This document shows positions 1 to 11,382 of a stretch of DNA of 64,000 bases, piece by piece. This DNA comes from Gigantopelta aegis. Taxonomy: Eukaryota; Mollusca; Gastropoda; Neomphalida; Peltospiridae. Position 1 is the stretch's first letter. Every line of letters begins with the position of its first letter. The position numbers and the translations under genes are program-made. The notes below the pieces were generated by a model. It was given only the letters and a program-made list of their open reading frames with translations. It did no database searches and was not told the origin of the DNA. The stretch lies in NCBI RefSeq assembly GCF_016097555.1, contig NC_054706.1:59351921-59415920 (forward strand). The letters are read 5' to 3'.

Positions 1-28
1 AAAGATATTAAAACATGGAGATTCTTAC

Positions 29-3000
29 CACTGGATCCTCTGGCTTCTGTTTGCAGAGATTCGTGAGACCCTTCAATAAAGTTGGGTTGACCGTCTTTGA
101 CAGGTAGTCTACTGCAGCCACGCCAGTAGCAACAGGTTCTATCACACCTACAACAAAACAGTAATCGTTATCATGGTTCTGCCTAAAAAACAAAACCAAA
201 ACCATGTTGTAACCTGTGCCCAAGACATACATGTGCTACAACAGCTTGAACACTAAACAAGCACATTACATCTTTTCCAAGTCCAGGTCTGAGCAGACCA
301 TCATGAGCAGAACACTAGATCAAAGTTTGGGGTTTTATTAAAAATAATGGTTCAAATGTGACCAGCTCATAAAATTACTATTGTACATTTTTCTGTAAAA
401 ATTCCTCCTTTTTTCTCCTGTTTTCAAGAACATTAAAATAGTGGGCCTAGCTGGGAGTTTTAAAGGGTTTTTTATTTTTATTAGTTAAATTAAACCATGC
501 TAAACATACTGTTTGGGAAGAAGAATCTGATTTCTCTCTGTGCTGTTGAGAAACAGTCACTTCCATGCAGAGCATTTCTTTGGTCATCTGTTCCATAAAT
601 TGCACGCAAACTGAAAATATTTGAATAAAAGCATGTCAAAATCTTCATTTTACTTAGGTTTTTTTAAAGATAAATTTATAAGTCGTCTAACTGTTGACAT
701 CTTCCTAAAATAATTGGTATAAAATATATTAAAATTGTATTAAAGCGGCAGTATCCGGAATATTTTTATTATTTAGGCATATAGAACAGAAAATCCAATT
801 ACATTTGGTGCATATATGATGCCGCACTCCGCACTGGTTTCATTACTTTGGCTTATCCAGGTCAAAAACAAAGCCAGTATTTTGAAAGTGGAACACTTTT
901 GACGGGCACCTACCGATATCGGTTTTCATTGACTTATCACAAGTGTGGAATTCCCCAAAAAGAGATCACATGAGATTTCGCAATTTTTTGACAAATTTAA
1001 CTGTCCTGATTGAGGGGTCGTCTCATATCTCCAAAACATATTTATATCCATAGAGGTATGGTACAACACCTTTCCAGGGGTCGGCGGGTGGGGGATTTGC
1101 CTTGAAATTTTTACAGTGGCCAGTTGTTGGCATACACGGTACATGTAAGGGGGTGTTACTAATTACGTAAAGCTCTAGGGGTAGAGGAAGAGAGTACTGT
1201 GTTCGATTTACGTAACATTTTTCAAGACTATATGTTATTTTTATTCATTACTTAGACCTAAAAAGGTGTTTTTTGGGAAATGCGCGGTCAGTCTAGGATC
1301 GATCCCCATTGGCGGGTATATAAAAGACCATGGTATGTGATATCCTGTCTGTGGGATGGTACATATAAATGATCCCTTGCTAAAAAAAAATGTAGCGGGT
1401 TTCCAAGGCGCGTGTGCAGGGATTTCAGCGGGATTGGGGTTATAGACTGTGTTGAGCGAAGTTTATATGGGGCCATGCTCCCCCCAAAAATACATTTCAA
1501 TTTGTTTTAAGCTTGGGCAAGTAATGGTTTCGACCTCAAATACTCTCCCCCTGCACATGAACCCGATTCCTCTCTAAGATTATATGTCAAAAATACCAAA
1601 TGTTAGACATCCAACATCTGATGGAAGGAAGGATAGGATATGTTTTATTTAACGACGCACTAAACACATTTTATTTACGATTGTATGGTGTCGGATGATT
1701 ATTAAATCAATATGTTCTAACTTTGATGTCGTTAAACAACCCCCCACCCCTAACATTACCCTTTCCAAATGAAAGAATATTTATTTGAATTTGTCGATTT
1801 TAACACGTAAAATTAAGAAGTGAAAACATTCATTGTCTACTTTAGTATATTTTATTTTTAAAATATATACATGATTAATGTGTTACTAGTATACAAACTA
1901 AACTTTGAAAGTTCTACTAACACTTTATAAAATATTAATTCTGAAATAGGAAGGTACGATTGTCGATAATACGTTGTCAAGATCAAACCGTTTTTAACGA
2001 AAAACTCTAGTACCGTATCCTCAACCGAACGTTCTTCGTACAGCGAAAGATTTCTCTTTTAATTTTTTGAGACGAACCCTACAATTTGAAATCGTTAACT
2101 GAAACAGACAACAGGCTGTTGTTTGTGCTTTGCCAAGCTATGGCGGCACAGGCAACGAATCAAGCGTATACTGTTGACGATCTCCGTTCATAGCGAACAC
2201 ACAAAGTTTTTTAAAAGTGCATTTGACCTTTTATTTCATATTTGTACGTGATGTTATAATATGGTAACCAGAGAATGTAACTTTAAAAACTATCTTAAAA
2301 TCCCGTTTTAATTTTTAAAATGTAACTTCCTCAGAGGAATAAGATAACAATGTGCAATGAAACTAAAAACAAACTAACACCAGATTAAAAACAACTAAAA
2401 TAGATGGTACAGTTATAAAATATTTTTAAACAGCATTAAAAAAAAATTATTTGTCTACAAATAGTCTGATAGGTACAGCTATCTGAAGCACAAATTAACA
2501 AATTTATGTGATACTAAATACTAGTGTTGGGGATTGGTTGGCATTGCCTCATTGATACTTGGTTATAACTGATGAATCAACATTTAACTTTCAATTACTT
2601 ACACAATCGGTTTAAATGTGTGAACTTAAGTTGGAAATTTTCCAATTGTTGAGACTGTACCTAATATCATGCTCACCGAGATAAGACTACATATTTCACA
2701 AATTGTACCTTTATGTTAATGCCTATTCATTATCCAGTTTCCATTATACATACACATGAAAACAAACTTACGATTTCACATATAAGCAGCAAACATTTTC
2801 TTTTTAAAAAATTTATTAGCAACTGTTTAACATTTTTAACATTGTTAACCAATCACCAATACTTGCATAGCATATAAAAGTTTATACTGTTCATGTATTT
2901 ATGAATAAACTGATTTGATTTGATTTGAAATCACCACTGGACATGTAACAAAATGATCCCTGATCAGACCTGTCAACCTTTAGTCAAGAGAAAGCAGGAG

Positions 3001-5755
3001 GTGTGTGTTGAAAAAGCAGGAGATTTTGTCAAAAAGCAGGAGATTTTTTAAATTCACACAATTTAACCCAAAATCGCAAGATTTAAAAAAAACATTATTA
3101 CAATAAGTTATATGAATACTTTATAATGTCATATATACTTCTTAACCTTAGATCTTGGCATTAAAAAAAATTAAAATTAAAATATGTTCGGTTTTTTTTT
3201 GGTTTTTTAAATATTATAATTTAAAACATATTTAAAAAAAAAAAAAAAATTTATCCAAAAATGTTAAGAACATGAACAAGAAAATAATAATTTAATTAGT
3301 ACATTTACGGTATTACACTTACAGCCTTACAGGTTGCGTTACATTATCATTTGTGGTTAGTGTACCTAAGTACCAAAAACAAATTTATATAAATCTTATA
3401 AATTAATATTCAGTTTTTACTATAATGAGGAACGGTGGCGTGGTACTTATTTAAAATCATTATAATGATGCAATAAACATTGTATTTTCATTAATCAAAA
3501 GTAAAACCTCATTACGGACATCGTGTGAAATATACCGGAATTATACCCATTTCCGTGAGTAACTTTATGTCAATGTCAAACACATTTTTTAATTGTACAA
3601 AAATAATTTCTTGAAGTGTACCCTTATAACCAACATTTTACCGCACAAACATACAACATTAATTGACACAAGTATGTTTATACAGCTAATTGGTCTTTTC
3701 GTTGTCTTGCTGTGACATGTGATTTTAACATGCATCGTGTGTATCGCTGTCAACTCGGGAGTCTGGCAGTTCAGATTCGTCATAGTTGCATTATGTAATC
3801 CAGTGGGAAGACATTTTACAATTCAGAGGTGTTAGAACTAAATTGGATAGTTTAGTTTTTTTATATGGCAACACTGAATGTCAATACACAGCCTTTTGAA
3901 TTAGCGGCAACACGCTTCGTAGCCATTACGATGACAACAAACATTATAATAACACGTCATTTTATAAACTCCATGTGCTTTTTTAACAATATAAATAGGC
4001 TATCCCACAATTCTCACTTCGGCAAAGGTTAAACAGTTGGGACAATTCGGCCTGTTACATTCTCGGAAACCGAATGTAGTCGACATTTTCCGAATGAGAA
4101 AAAAAAGGCAGAGTTACTTCCCTTCTGTTATTTTGACAAAAGAGGATCAATTTTTTTTTATGCTTACAAAAATGTCATTTAACAGGAGAAACTGTCTCCC
4201 GCACAGGTGAAAGGAGATTTGATCAAATACCGGGAGACTCCCGCGGAATCCGGGAGGGTTGACAGGTCTGTCCCTGATACCTTTTCACCATGATGACTGA
4301 TGAACTATAAGAATAATTAAAGTTAACATTTTCCATGACTTCATTTATGAATTTCGTAACTGATTAATATACTACTATAACCAAACCAATTAACTTTTTC
4401 AATTATTACTGATCTTCGCAACATCATTATTCATTACATACCAGTCAGGATGTGTTTCTCTTGCTTTGAATGTATTCGTTGGCCCTACCAGTTCTGTCCA
4501 GTAGCTGATTGCTTGGTCTCTAGCCAACACCAGAGCCATGATTGGACCACTACTCATATAGGCAACCAAGCTGGGGAAAAACATTTTCCCATAATGTTCA
4601 GCATAGAAGTCACTTGCCTGCTCTGGAGTTAAGTGAACTCTTCTTTTCTAAAAACCAAACACAAAAAGTTTTGTTTAAATGATTTTTTCTTTCAGCATTG
4701 GCATAGTAGATGAAACTGCTTATGCTCTAAGTTCACAACAACAACAAAAAAACATAAAAAAACTAAACGCACAAAAAACTATGAATATTATTTAATTTAA
4801 AAGTGATCTTGTGATTTATTAGGATGACAAAGGTTGAAAAAGGCAACATTTGTAAAGCATTCTGACCAGAAAGGTCCCAGCACCTACCTAGTCAACTGCA
4901 TGTTGGCAACATCATCTTGATAGTTTTTATAGACTAAATTTGTTTTACACAATGGAATAAAAACAGACAATGTCTCTATGACTAAGTGGCTAGTGCAGTG
5001 GACTTGAAAGATGAATTGTTGAGGTTTTAATCATAAACACACACAGCACTGTTGAAAGTATCATATAAGTCCTTACAAAATTGGTATGGTGGACTACAGT
5101 CACACTTCACACCCTTGGCTTGTTTTAGCTTTGTATACAATATAAATATAACCTACAGTATTTATACAAAGGTAACTTTTGTTTAATATTTGGTGAATGG
5201 TACTTTTTATTTCTTTCATCTTTCAAAACTCAAAATTAATATTTTGTTTAAAATTATGAAAACTAAAAACATACAGACCTGAAAACGGCATTGTCTGCGC
5301 ATCATAGAAGTCAAGAATATTTTGACAGGAGGTTAAGATAAGTAGACCCGTTTTTACTGGACACGGCTGTAACAATAAATTGGGGGTGTATGACATTTCA
5401 CTTTTTAGAAAGCTGGGAAAATTCCAATACAAATATGCTATTGAAATGTTTTTCTTACAAAATGACTAATGCACCTATATGTGAAGAAAAAAAAAAAAAC
5501 ATGTAATTTCCAGTGCGATTCCACCAACAGCACATGAGTCGTATTGACCTGTTAAACGATTATACATCACTATCGAAAATATATATTGATTACCTGTAAA
5601 ATTGCAAATCCAGATCTGAGTATAATATCCTCTATTTCTTCGGACTTGTTAATAACGTCAGGTTTAATAAGCGCTAATGTTCTTTCCACATAGATGTGAG
5701 GAGGCTCCATGGTTATAATGTCTGTGTTTTCACCTGTCATTTTGTTATATTTCAA
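29..5755 (-). CDS. NME5: NME5 (nucleoside diphosphate kinase homolog 5), 3' end beyond the window
   Basis: Four exons on the minus strand: 5594-5755, 4442-4647, 510-610 and 29-147. Joints have phases 0, 2 and 1, with GT/AG at every border, and the last visible exon ends at a GTAAGA donor, so the gene continues left of base 1. About 196 residues are visible. They read YVERTLALIKPDVI near residues 22-35, YGKMFFPSLVAYMSSGP in exon 2, then HPDCLRAIYGTDDQRNALHG across the exon 2/3 joint. The His of NALHGSD (about residue 138) matches the NDK catalytic histidine. AAVDYLSKTVNPTLLKGL in the last exon begins the DPY30-like tail typical of NME5. Known role of the family: radial-spoke protein of motile cilia and sperm, with doubtful kinase activity. 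The start could also be the Met at 5740 or 5710. Human NME5 is about 212 residues, so roughly one short exon is missing. Confidence 0.95.
148..509 (-). other. NME5 intron 3, no other feature seen
   Basis: Intron between exons 510-610 and 29-147. It is AT-rich with no repeat or reading frame that I recognise. Confidence 0.6.
1278..1410 (+). mobile_element. SINE-A fragment
   Basis: It carries the B-box-like GGATCGATCCCC and body words such as CTGTCTGTGGGATGGT and GATCCCTTGCT shared with full copies elsewhere. Both ends are lost. Confidence 0.75.
1636..1735 (-). mobile_element. SINE tail remnant with A-type and B-type pieces
   Basis: It begins with the A-type tail (TTTATTTAACGACGCAC read on +) and within 100 bp passes into a B-like end. 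It is short and decayed. Confidence 0.5.
2965..4270. mobile_element. Non-autonomous hAT-type DNA transposon in NME5 intron 2
   Basis: The termini are inverted repeats of CAGACCTGTCAACC. The identical 8-bp target duplication TCCCTGAT lies at 2957-2964 and 4271-4278. An 8-bp duplication and CAG ends are typical of hAT. The 1306-bp interior has no transposase frame, but short repeats built on AAGCAGGAGATTTT lie near the left end. Intact ends and a perfect duplication suggest a fairly recent insertion. Confidence 0.85.
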
Positions 5756-5785
5756 TTTTCACGACGAACAAAAATTATTATGCTG

Positions 5786-5798
5786 GTTGCTCAGCAAC
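5786..5798. promoter_or_regulatory. RFX-type X-box upstream of NME5
   Basis: GTTGCTCAGCAAC is a perfect palindrome around one central base and fits the X-box consensus RYYNYY-N(1-3)-RRNRAC at every position. It sits 31 bp upstream of the first NME5 ATG. RFX factors drive ciliary genes through this motif, and NME5 is a ciliary gene. The match is seen directly; binding is inferred. Confidence 0.7.
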
Positions 5799-5905
5799 AA
5801 CATGTTAGTCTCGCATAATCTCACGACACCCGGAAATCTCGTTCTAAAGTTAAAACCGGTTTCGGATTAAATATGGGTCAAATAGCGAATATCCATAAAA
5901 AAAAA

Positions 5906-6075
5906 AAAAAAAAATTATTTTATTTAATGACGTACCTAAACCTAACACATTTTAATTACGGTTATATGGTGTCTGACATATGTTTAAAGACCACATATAT
6001 AATTAGAGAGGAAACCCACTGTTGCCACTCAATGGGCTATCCTTTTCGATTGGCAACAAGGAATATCCTTGATAT
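5906..6075 (-). mobile_element. SINE-A, 5'-truncated, divergent
   Basis: Reading on +, it runs from the A tail (TTTATTTAATGACG) through GGTTATATGGTGTCTGACAT to GGCTATCCTTTTCGATT. It stops before the tRNA-like head. Confidence 0.75.
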
Positions 6076-6115
6076 GCCTCATCTCAATATCTTCGCAAGC
6101 CAGTTACCGTAGGTA

Positions 6116-6523
6116 CCAAAGAAAGAAAGAAAGAAAGAAAGAAAGAAATTTTTATTTAACGACGCACTCAACACATTTTATTTATGGTTATATGGTGTCA
6201 AACATATGGTTAAGGACCACACAGATTTTGAGAGGAAACCCGCTGTCGCCACTACATGGGCTACTCTTTCCGATTAGCAGCAAGGGATTTTGTATTTGCG
6301 CTTCCCACAGGCAGGATAGCACAAAACATGGCCTTTGTTGAACCAGTTATGGATCACTGGTCGGTGCAAGTGGTTTACACCTACCCATTGAGCCTTGCGG
6401 AGAACTCATTCAGGGTTTGGAGTCGGTATCTGGATTAAAAATCACATGCCTCGACTGGGATCCGAACCCAGTACCTGCCAGCCTGTAGACCGATGGCCTA
6501 ATCACGACGCCACCGAGGCCGGT
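6116..6523 (-). mobile_element. SINE-D, full length with target duplication
   Basis: The copy is about 408 bp, flanked by the 9-bp duplication CCGTAGGTA at 6107-6115 and 6524-6532. Its 3' half is the A body and A tail with a GAAA-rich end. Its 5' half is a different tRNA-like head, with GGATCCGAACCCAGTACC on + reading as a B box on the minus strand. It shows that this head/tail combination moved as one unit. Confidence 0.85.
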
Positions 6524-6548
6524 CCGTAGGTATCATTCCGTATTTAAA

Positions 6549-6850
6549 GGAAGGATGGAAGGAAATGTTTTATTTAACGACGCACTCAACACATTTTATT
6601 TACGGTTATTTGGTTAAGGACCACACATATATTGAGGGAGGAAACGCGCTGTCGCCACTTCATGGGCTACTCTTTTCGATTAGCGGCAATGGGTCTTTTA
6701 TATGCACCATCCCATAGACAGGATAGCACATACCACGGCCTTTGATGTACCAGTCGTGGAGCGAGAAATAGCGCAATGGGCCAACTGACGGGGATCGATC
6801 CCAAATCAACCGCGCATCAAGCGAGCGTTTTACCACTGGGCTACGTCAGG
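6549..6850 (-). mobile_element. SINE-A, near full length
   Basis: From the A tail (AAATGTTTTATTTAACGACG) to the tRNA-like head ending ACCACTGGGCTACGTC. The head holds A-box and B-box-like words in the right order. Confidence 0.85.
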
Positions 6851-8005
6851 AGAAAACTAAAATTTAAGTGCAAGGCGATCAATTTGCCACTCTCCTAAAA
6901 CTTTCGAGACGAGTGTGGAGGTGAGCGGGGATGATCACCCGCCTTTCCTGGTGAAGATTGTCATTGGTATGAATTTAAAGCTGAAATATCTCTGTCGGGA
7001 CCTCCAGCTTCATTTCTCATTAAATCATTGAAATGATACAGAAATATGGCCGATTATTAAATGGGAACTGTATACGAATGTGCATGGAACAAAATGTCTT
7101 CAAATAATATTGAATATTCAGACGGATAGATTGAATGGTGTACATATTGTTGGCGAGGACGGGCAGACATTTTACTTTCAAACTATGCACTGTGTAAGGA
7201 TGTGTCAAGGTGTTGTTAAACATAATTGCACCATTCAATATACTGATGATCTGAAATCATTCAATAAAAATAATAAGATCACAGCTAGATTACTTGTCAC
7301 TGATTTACCCACCAGAGTTAGAAACTAAAGAAAGTTTCAAATGTGTTTCATACATTGATCTATACATAGCTATTCAGAACGTCGTTGACCTTCACTCAAA
7401 GTTGTATGATAAAAGGGGTGACTGAACATCTTTCAAATAGTCTAGTAATTTTGCAACTTCTGAGATACCTTGGGGCATGCTCATCATATGAGCTGATTTT
7501 GATGACCGACATATCGTTATTCTGGTGGAGAAAATGTTTGATGTAAGGTTATAATGACTAAAATGATGTCTGATGCAATACTCTCTTTTGACCTTTTCAT
7601 CTTTTTGGTGAAAATCCTGTACATTTCAACTTTGAACTTGATGTCTGTATTCTATGCTAATATCTGGTGCTACCGGTGGGGTAGGATATGCTCAACTTTC
7701 GCGAACACCTGGAATCATGACCGTTTTTACAGTAATTCACGAGTGCATGCCATTACGGCTGTATATATTTCATTGAGCTCTATCTTGTGAAACTTTGGAT
7801 TTTCTAAGCCAGTCTTTGGAGTGGCAGTTATCATGCGGCATGTGCGGGAATGATGCACATCCTGTTACGGATCTCCTAAGCGGAGTGGCAGTCCTCAGGA
7901 TGAGCACCTAATAGTGGATCTTGGAAGCAACCACGACTTTGCATAACTTCCTTTTGGCTCTACCGTATGCAAAGATACGATTTTTATATCGGAATACGGT
8001 TTTGT
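6851..8005. other. Intergenic, nothing recognised
   Basis: Moderately complex single-copy DNA between NME5 and FBF1. Open stretches of up to 82 codons (7080-7328) show no family motif, so no gene is called. Confidence 0.5.
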
Positions 8006-8322
8006 CATTCAATTTGTTTGTTTTGTTTAACGACACCACTAGAGCATATATTAATAATCAACTATTGGATGTCAAACATTTGATAATTCTGACTCGTAGT
8101 CAATAGAGGAAACCCATTCCATTTTCTTAATGCAGCAAGGGATCTTTTATATGCACTTTCCTACAGACAGAAAAGCACATACCATAACCTTTGACCAGTT
8201 GTGGTGCGCTTGATGGAACGAGTAAAAACCCAGTCAGTTGAACGCTTCCACTGAGGTGGTTCGATCCCACGACGCAAGCACCTCAAGCGAGCGCTCAACC
8301 GATTAAGCTAAATCCCGCCCAT
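8006..8322 (-). mobile_element. SINE-B, near full length
   Basis: B-type tail (GTTTTGTTTAACGACACCAC on +), shared central body with GGGATCTTTTATATGCAC, and a degenerate tRNA-like head ending near GAGCGCTCAACC. Confidence 0.75.
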
Positions 8323-8337
8323 TTGTCGTTCATATAG

Positions 8338-8338
<1 letters not shown>

Positions 8339-8368
<30 letters not shown>

Positions 8369-8464
8369 TGTATGCATGCATGCATGCATGTACATGCGTG
8401 TATACGTGTGTGTGTGTGTGTGTGTGTGTGTATTTAAATACCCCCCACGCACACACACACACAA
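8339..8464. repeat. Microsatellite cluster (ATGT, ATGC, TG, then CA)
   Basis: About eight ATGT units pass into ATGC, then about 13 TG units, then a short CA run. The long frames here are only translations of the repeat. Confidence 0.95.
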
Positions 8465-11382
8465 ACCCAACCAAAACAAACAACATCCCCCACCCCACCC
8501 CTGAAAAAAAGAAAAAGAACAACAAAGAAATAACAAAAACCCCAAAACAAACGTTGACTGTCACGATACATGGAACAAATTAATTGTATTGGAGTTGAAG
8601 AAGAAAATCAAATTAAATTCAAATGCAAAGATGACATTATTAGACAATGTCACATTAACAAATATATAGACTTTAGACAAATGCTAATTATGATATAACC
8701 AAATGAATGATAACCAAGTTACTCTCAAGCGATTTAGAAAACTCGTTGTGTGGAGTACACCGAGTACGCATGTAACTGCAATCGAACTCGCCTTTACAAT
8801 ATGGCGTTCCTCTTTGCGTCCCTGGACACAATTTTATTTTGACACCGTCACGGAATTCATTTTGAACAAAAAGGTCCCATTGATTCTTTAACAAACATAG
8901 TGCTATTCAAAAGCTACGATATGGAAAACGTAAGTTTAAGACAAATTATAATTGTAACATCGCGCTTAAATTTAATGTTGCTCTTTCGAAACGTTGCGTT
9001 GAAAGTCTTATGTGTGTTCAAGAGAGCGAACGCTCGCCTCTTTTGATGTTGATGACACAAGCGCTTGCGATCAGAAAGTAGTGCGTTAGAGAATACAAGA
9101 TAGATATTATGGATTTTTCGTATTTTCTTCACTTGTACAGATTATAATAAATAAACGGCCTTTATTTACTTTTTATTTTATGTAGGATCTAAGGTCAACA
9201 GTCACTCTTCATACCCCATCAATGTCCCAAACTGCGTTCACCTAACGACAAAAACACGTATATGATATTTACAGAAATACTATTTTTAATTTTTCATCTA
9301 CGATATGTGAAACAAATTGCAATCATTTAACATGAACAATCAACAATGTGGATGTAAAATAAATACATTCTAGTAAACAAAAGTGAATCACCCTCTAGTA
9401 AACATGAACGAGTGCCACATTTCTAACTGCATTCAGACACATGTGTTTGCAAAAAGTATCATACCGCGCATGTGCGGTTCGTCATTTTCCATTTTTAAGG
9501 CCATTACATGAAAAATATATGTTTCTTAAATATGCACAGTTGACGAACACATTGTTAAATATTTTTTTAAATACAAATATAATAAAATATATTGATTAAA
9601 AGAAAATATTCAGTTTGTCAAGCGTTCTGGTCCAGTCCGCGTTTTACCAACACAGATCGCTAACTCTTGATGTCAATACTGATAGGCATTACGTTCATAC
9701 CAGTGAATAGTTTGTAAAATATATTTTTTTTTATAATGAATTGATTGTTAATTAACACAATTTATACACTCAAAATTATTTACAATTGCTATAAATAGAT
9801 TATGAATACTGTTCACTACAGTAGAGGCACAAAAATGTAGCATACATTTTGCAGATCAAATATAATAATTGAAAACAAATTCTAACAACATGGGGCTTAA
9901 AAATCATAAAAATTAAATGATTTGGCCTTCTTGATCTGGCATGTGTGGAGTCATGTGACACGCACCGAATGTTAATTCATCCAACTCCCATTTTAAGTCA
10001 GTTTCTACGAGTCATGTGGACCCGATATGGATCATTTTAAGGAATAAACAAAAACGACTTAGTAAAATTAATGATTTTAGGGCTTTGTAAAGTTTTGTAT
10101 GTAGATACTTATTTGTCTGCACTTTATTGGCAATGAAAATGTTTCTGAACTGTAAAGAAAAACCTCACAAATGAACGACTAGCAGATGACAACAAATCGG
10201 ATATTGATTGCGTCAACCATTCATGAGAAAACAAACTGAACAGAGTTGCAAGCATAATGCAGTTAGGGACGTTGACGACACATTTTGGCATGGTACACAT
10301 AAAATACGGATCTATGAAGTTGAGTTGGGTAATTCCGTAAAGGTTTGGATTGTGTACAGTACTCTCTACTATGGTATGCCAGAACAGTACTAATATTGAG
10401 TGATCTCCCATTTGTGAAGTGTAAAATGTAGAATATTTTGAGTATGCTCTGTTTCAAAATTGTTTACGAACGGTTTACCATCTGATATTCGAAGCAGGTA
10501 ATGTACACCAGGCGGGTAATTTCGTACACCATATTGGATAAGTCGTTACAGTTGGATAGCTATGAATAAAATCTCACCAGGCCAATATGTTTGGATTGCA
10601 TTTGATAATGACAGATGTATGGTTTCAGGCTCGGATCCAAGATTTTTTGCAATGGGGTGGGTGGGGGGGCTGCAATCGAGGATTGGCTATATACACGACA
10701 AAAAGTTGTACATTAGCACTTTATATATCTCAGATTTTCCATATTCAGATATATCTGAATTGAAAAATAAATCGGTCATATAATTGTTAAATTAAAGATA
10801 GATACGTTCAGCAATAAAACTCTGGATGTCAAAATATAATCATCCCCTCCCCGTTTCATTACAGCTGGGGTCCATGTAGTTACTGATTTACATTTTTTTT
10901 TTAAATTAGCACATGAATTAAATGTACAACAAATTCCTGTCTGAGGGTAAACAGTATCTTAAAATGATTCTTATACAGTTCTTACAGACTGTCCTGAGAC
11001 GAGGATAGGATCCGTCTGTGCACATAATTTTGGTTTCTGGGTGTGTATATGGAATGTTTCTGCAGCTGTAAAAGTGTCTTTAAATGATGGAGGTTAATTT
11101 TGTACACTTTTTATGTGTAAAATTTGTTTGTTTTTATAACAATTGAACATGAATAACATTTATTAACTTCAAAAATATTATTAATGTTTAATATCACAAT
11201 ACCTGATATTCATGATTTATTCAGGATACATTTATTACACATAATAACTGGTGTAGTGGATATCAACAGTTGGTGCTTTTCTTGTCACAGGTGGGTTATT
11301 CAGCTGTGTCACGGAAAGAACTCTCAGTCAATCAGTGTGGAACACCTTAGCTAATCGTAAATATGGATATAAATAGCAGGAA
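8465..11382. other. Intergenic region upstream of FBF1
   Basis: AT-rich, no recognised gene or repeat. It must hold the FBF1 promoter. An ATG three codons before a strong GTAAGT donor near 8935 is an alternative candidate for the first FBF1 coding exon. The reading frames at 10124-10783 match nothing I know. Confidence 0.5.

Larger units (their letters stand above)
611..2964 (-). other. NME5 intron 2, left part
   Basis: Intronic DNA. Roughly 745-1250 is less AT-rich than its surroundings and has an open stretch on the minus strand (926-1144), but no protein family is recognisable. SINE fragments lie at 1278-1410 and 1636-1735. From 1740 to 2964 the sequence is AT-rich and otherwise blank. 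A tail-like stretch with a short TTTGA repeat near 2890-2930 may be the 3' end of an old retroelement. Confidence 0.5.

Noticed and set aside
8295-8583. Frames rich in His/Thr or Cys/Val
   Set aside because: Translations of TG/CA and ATGT microsatellites.
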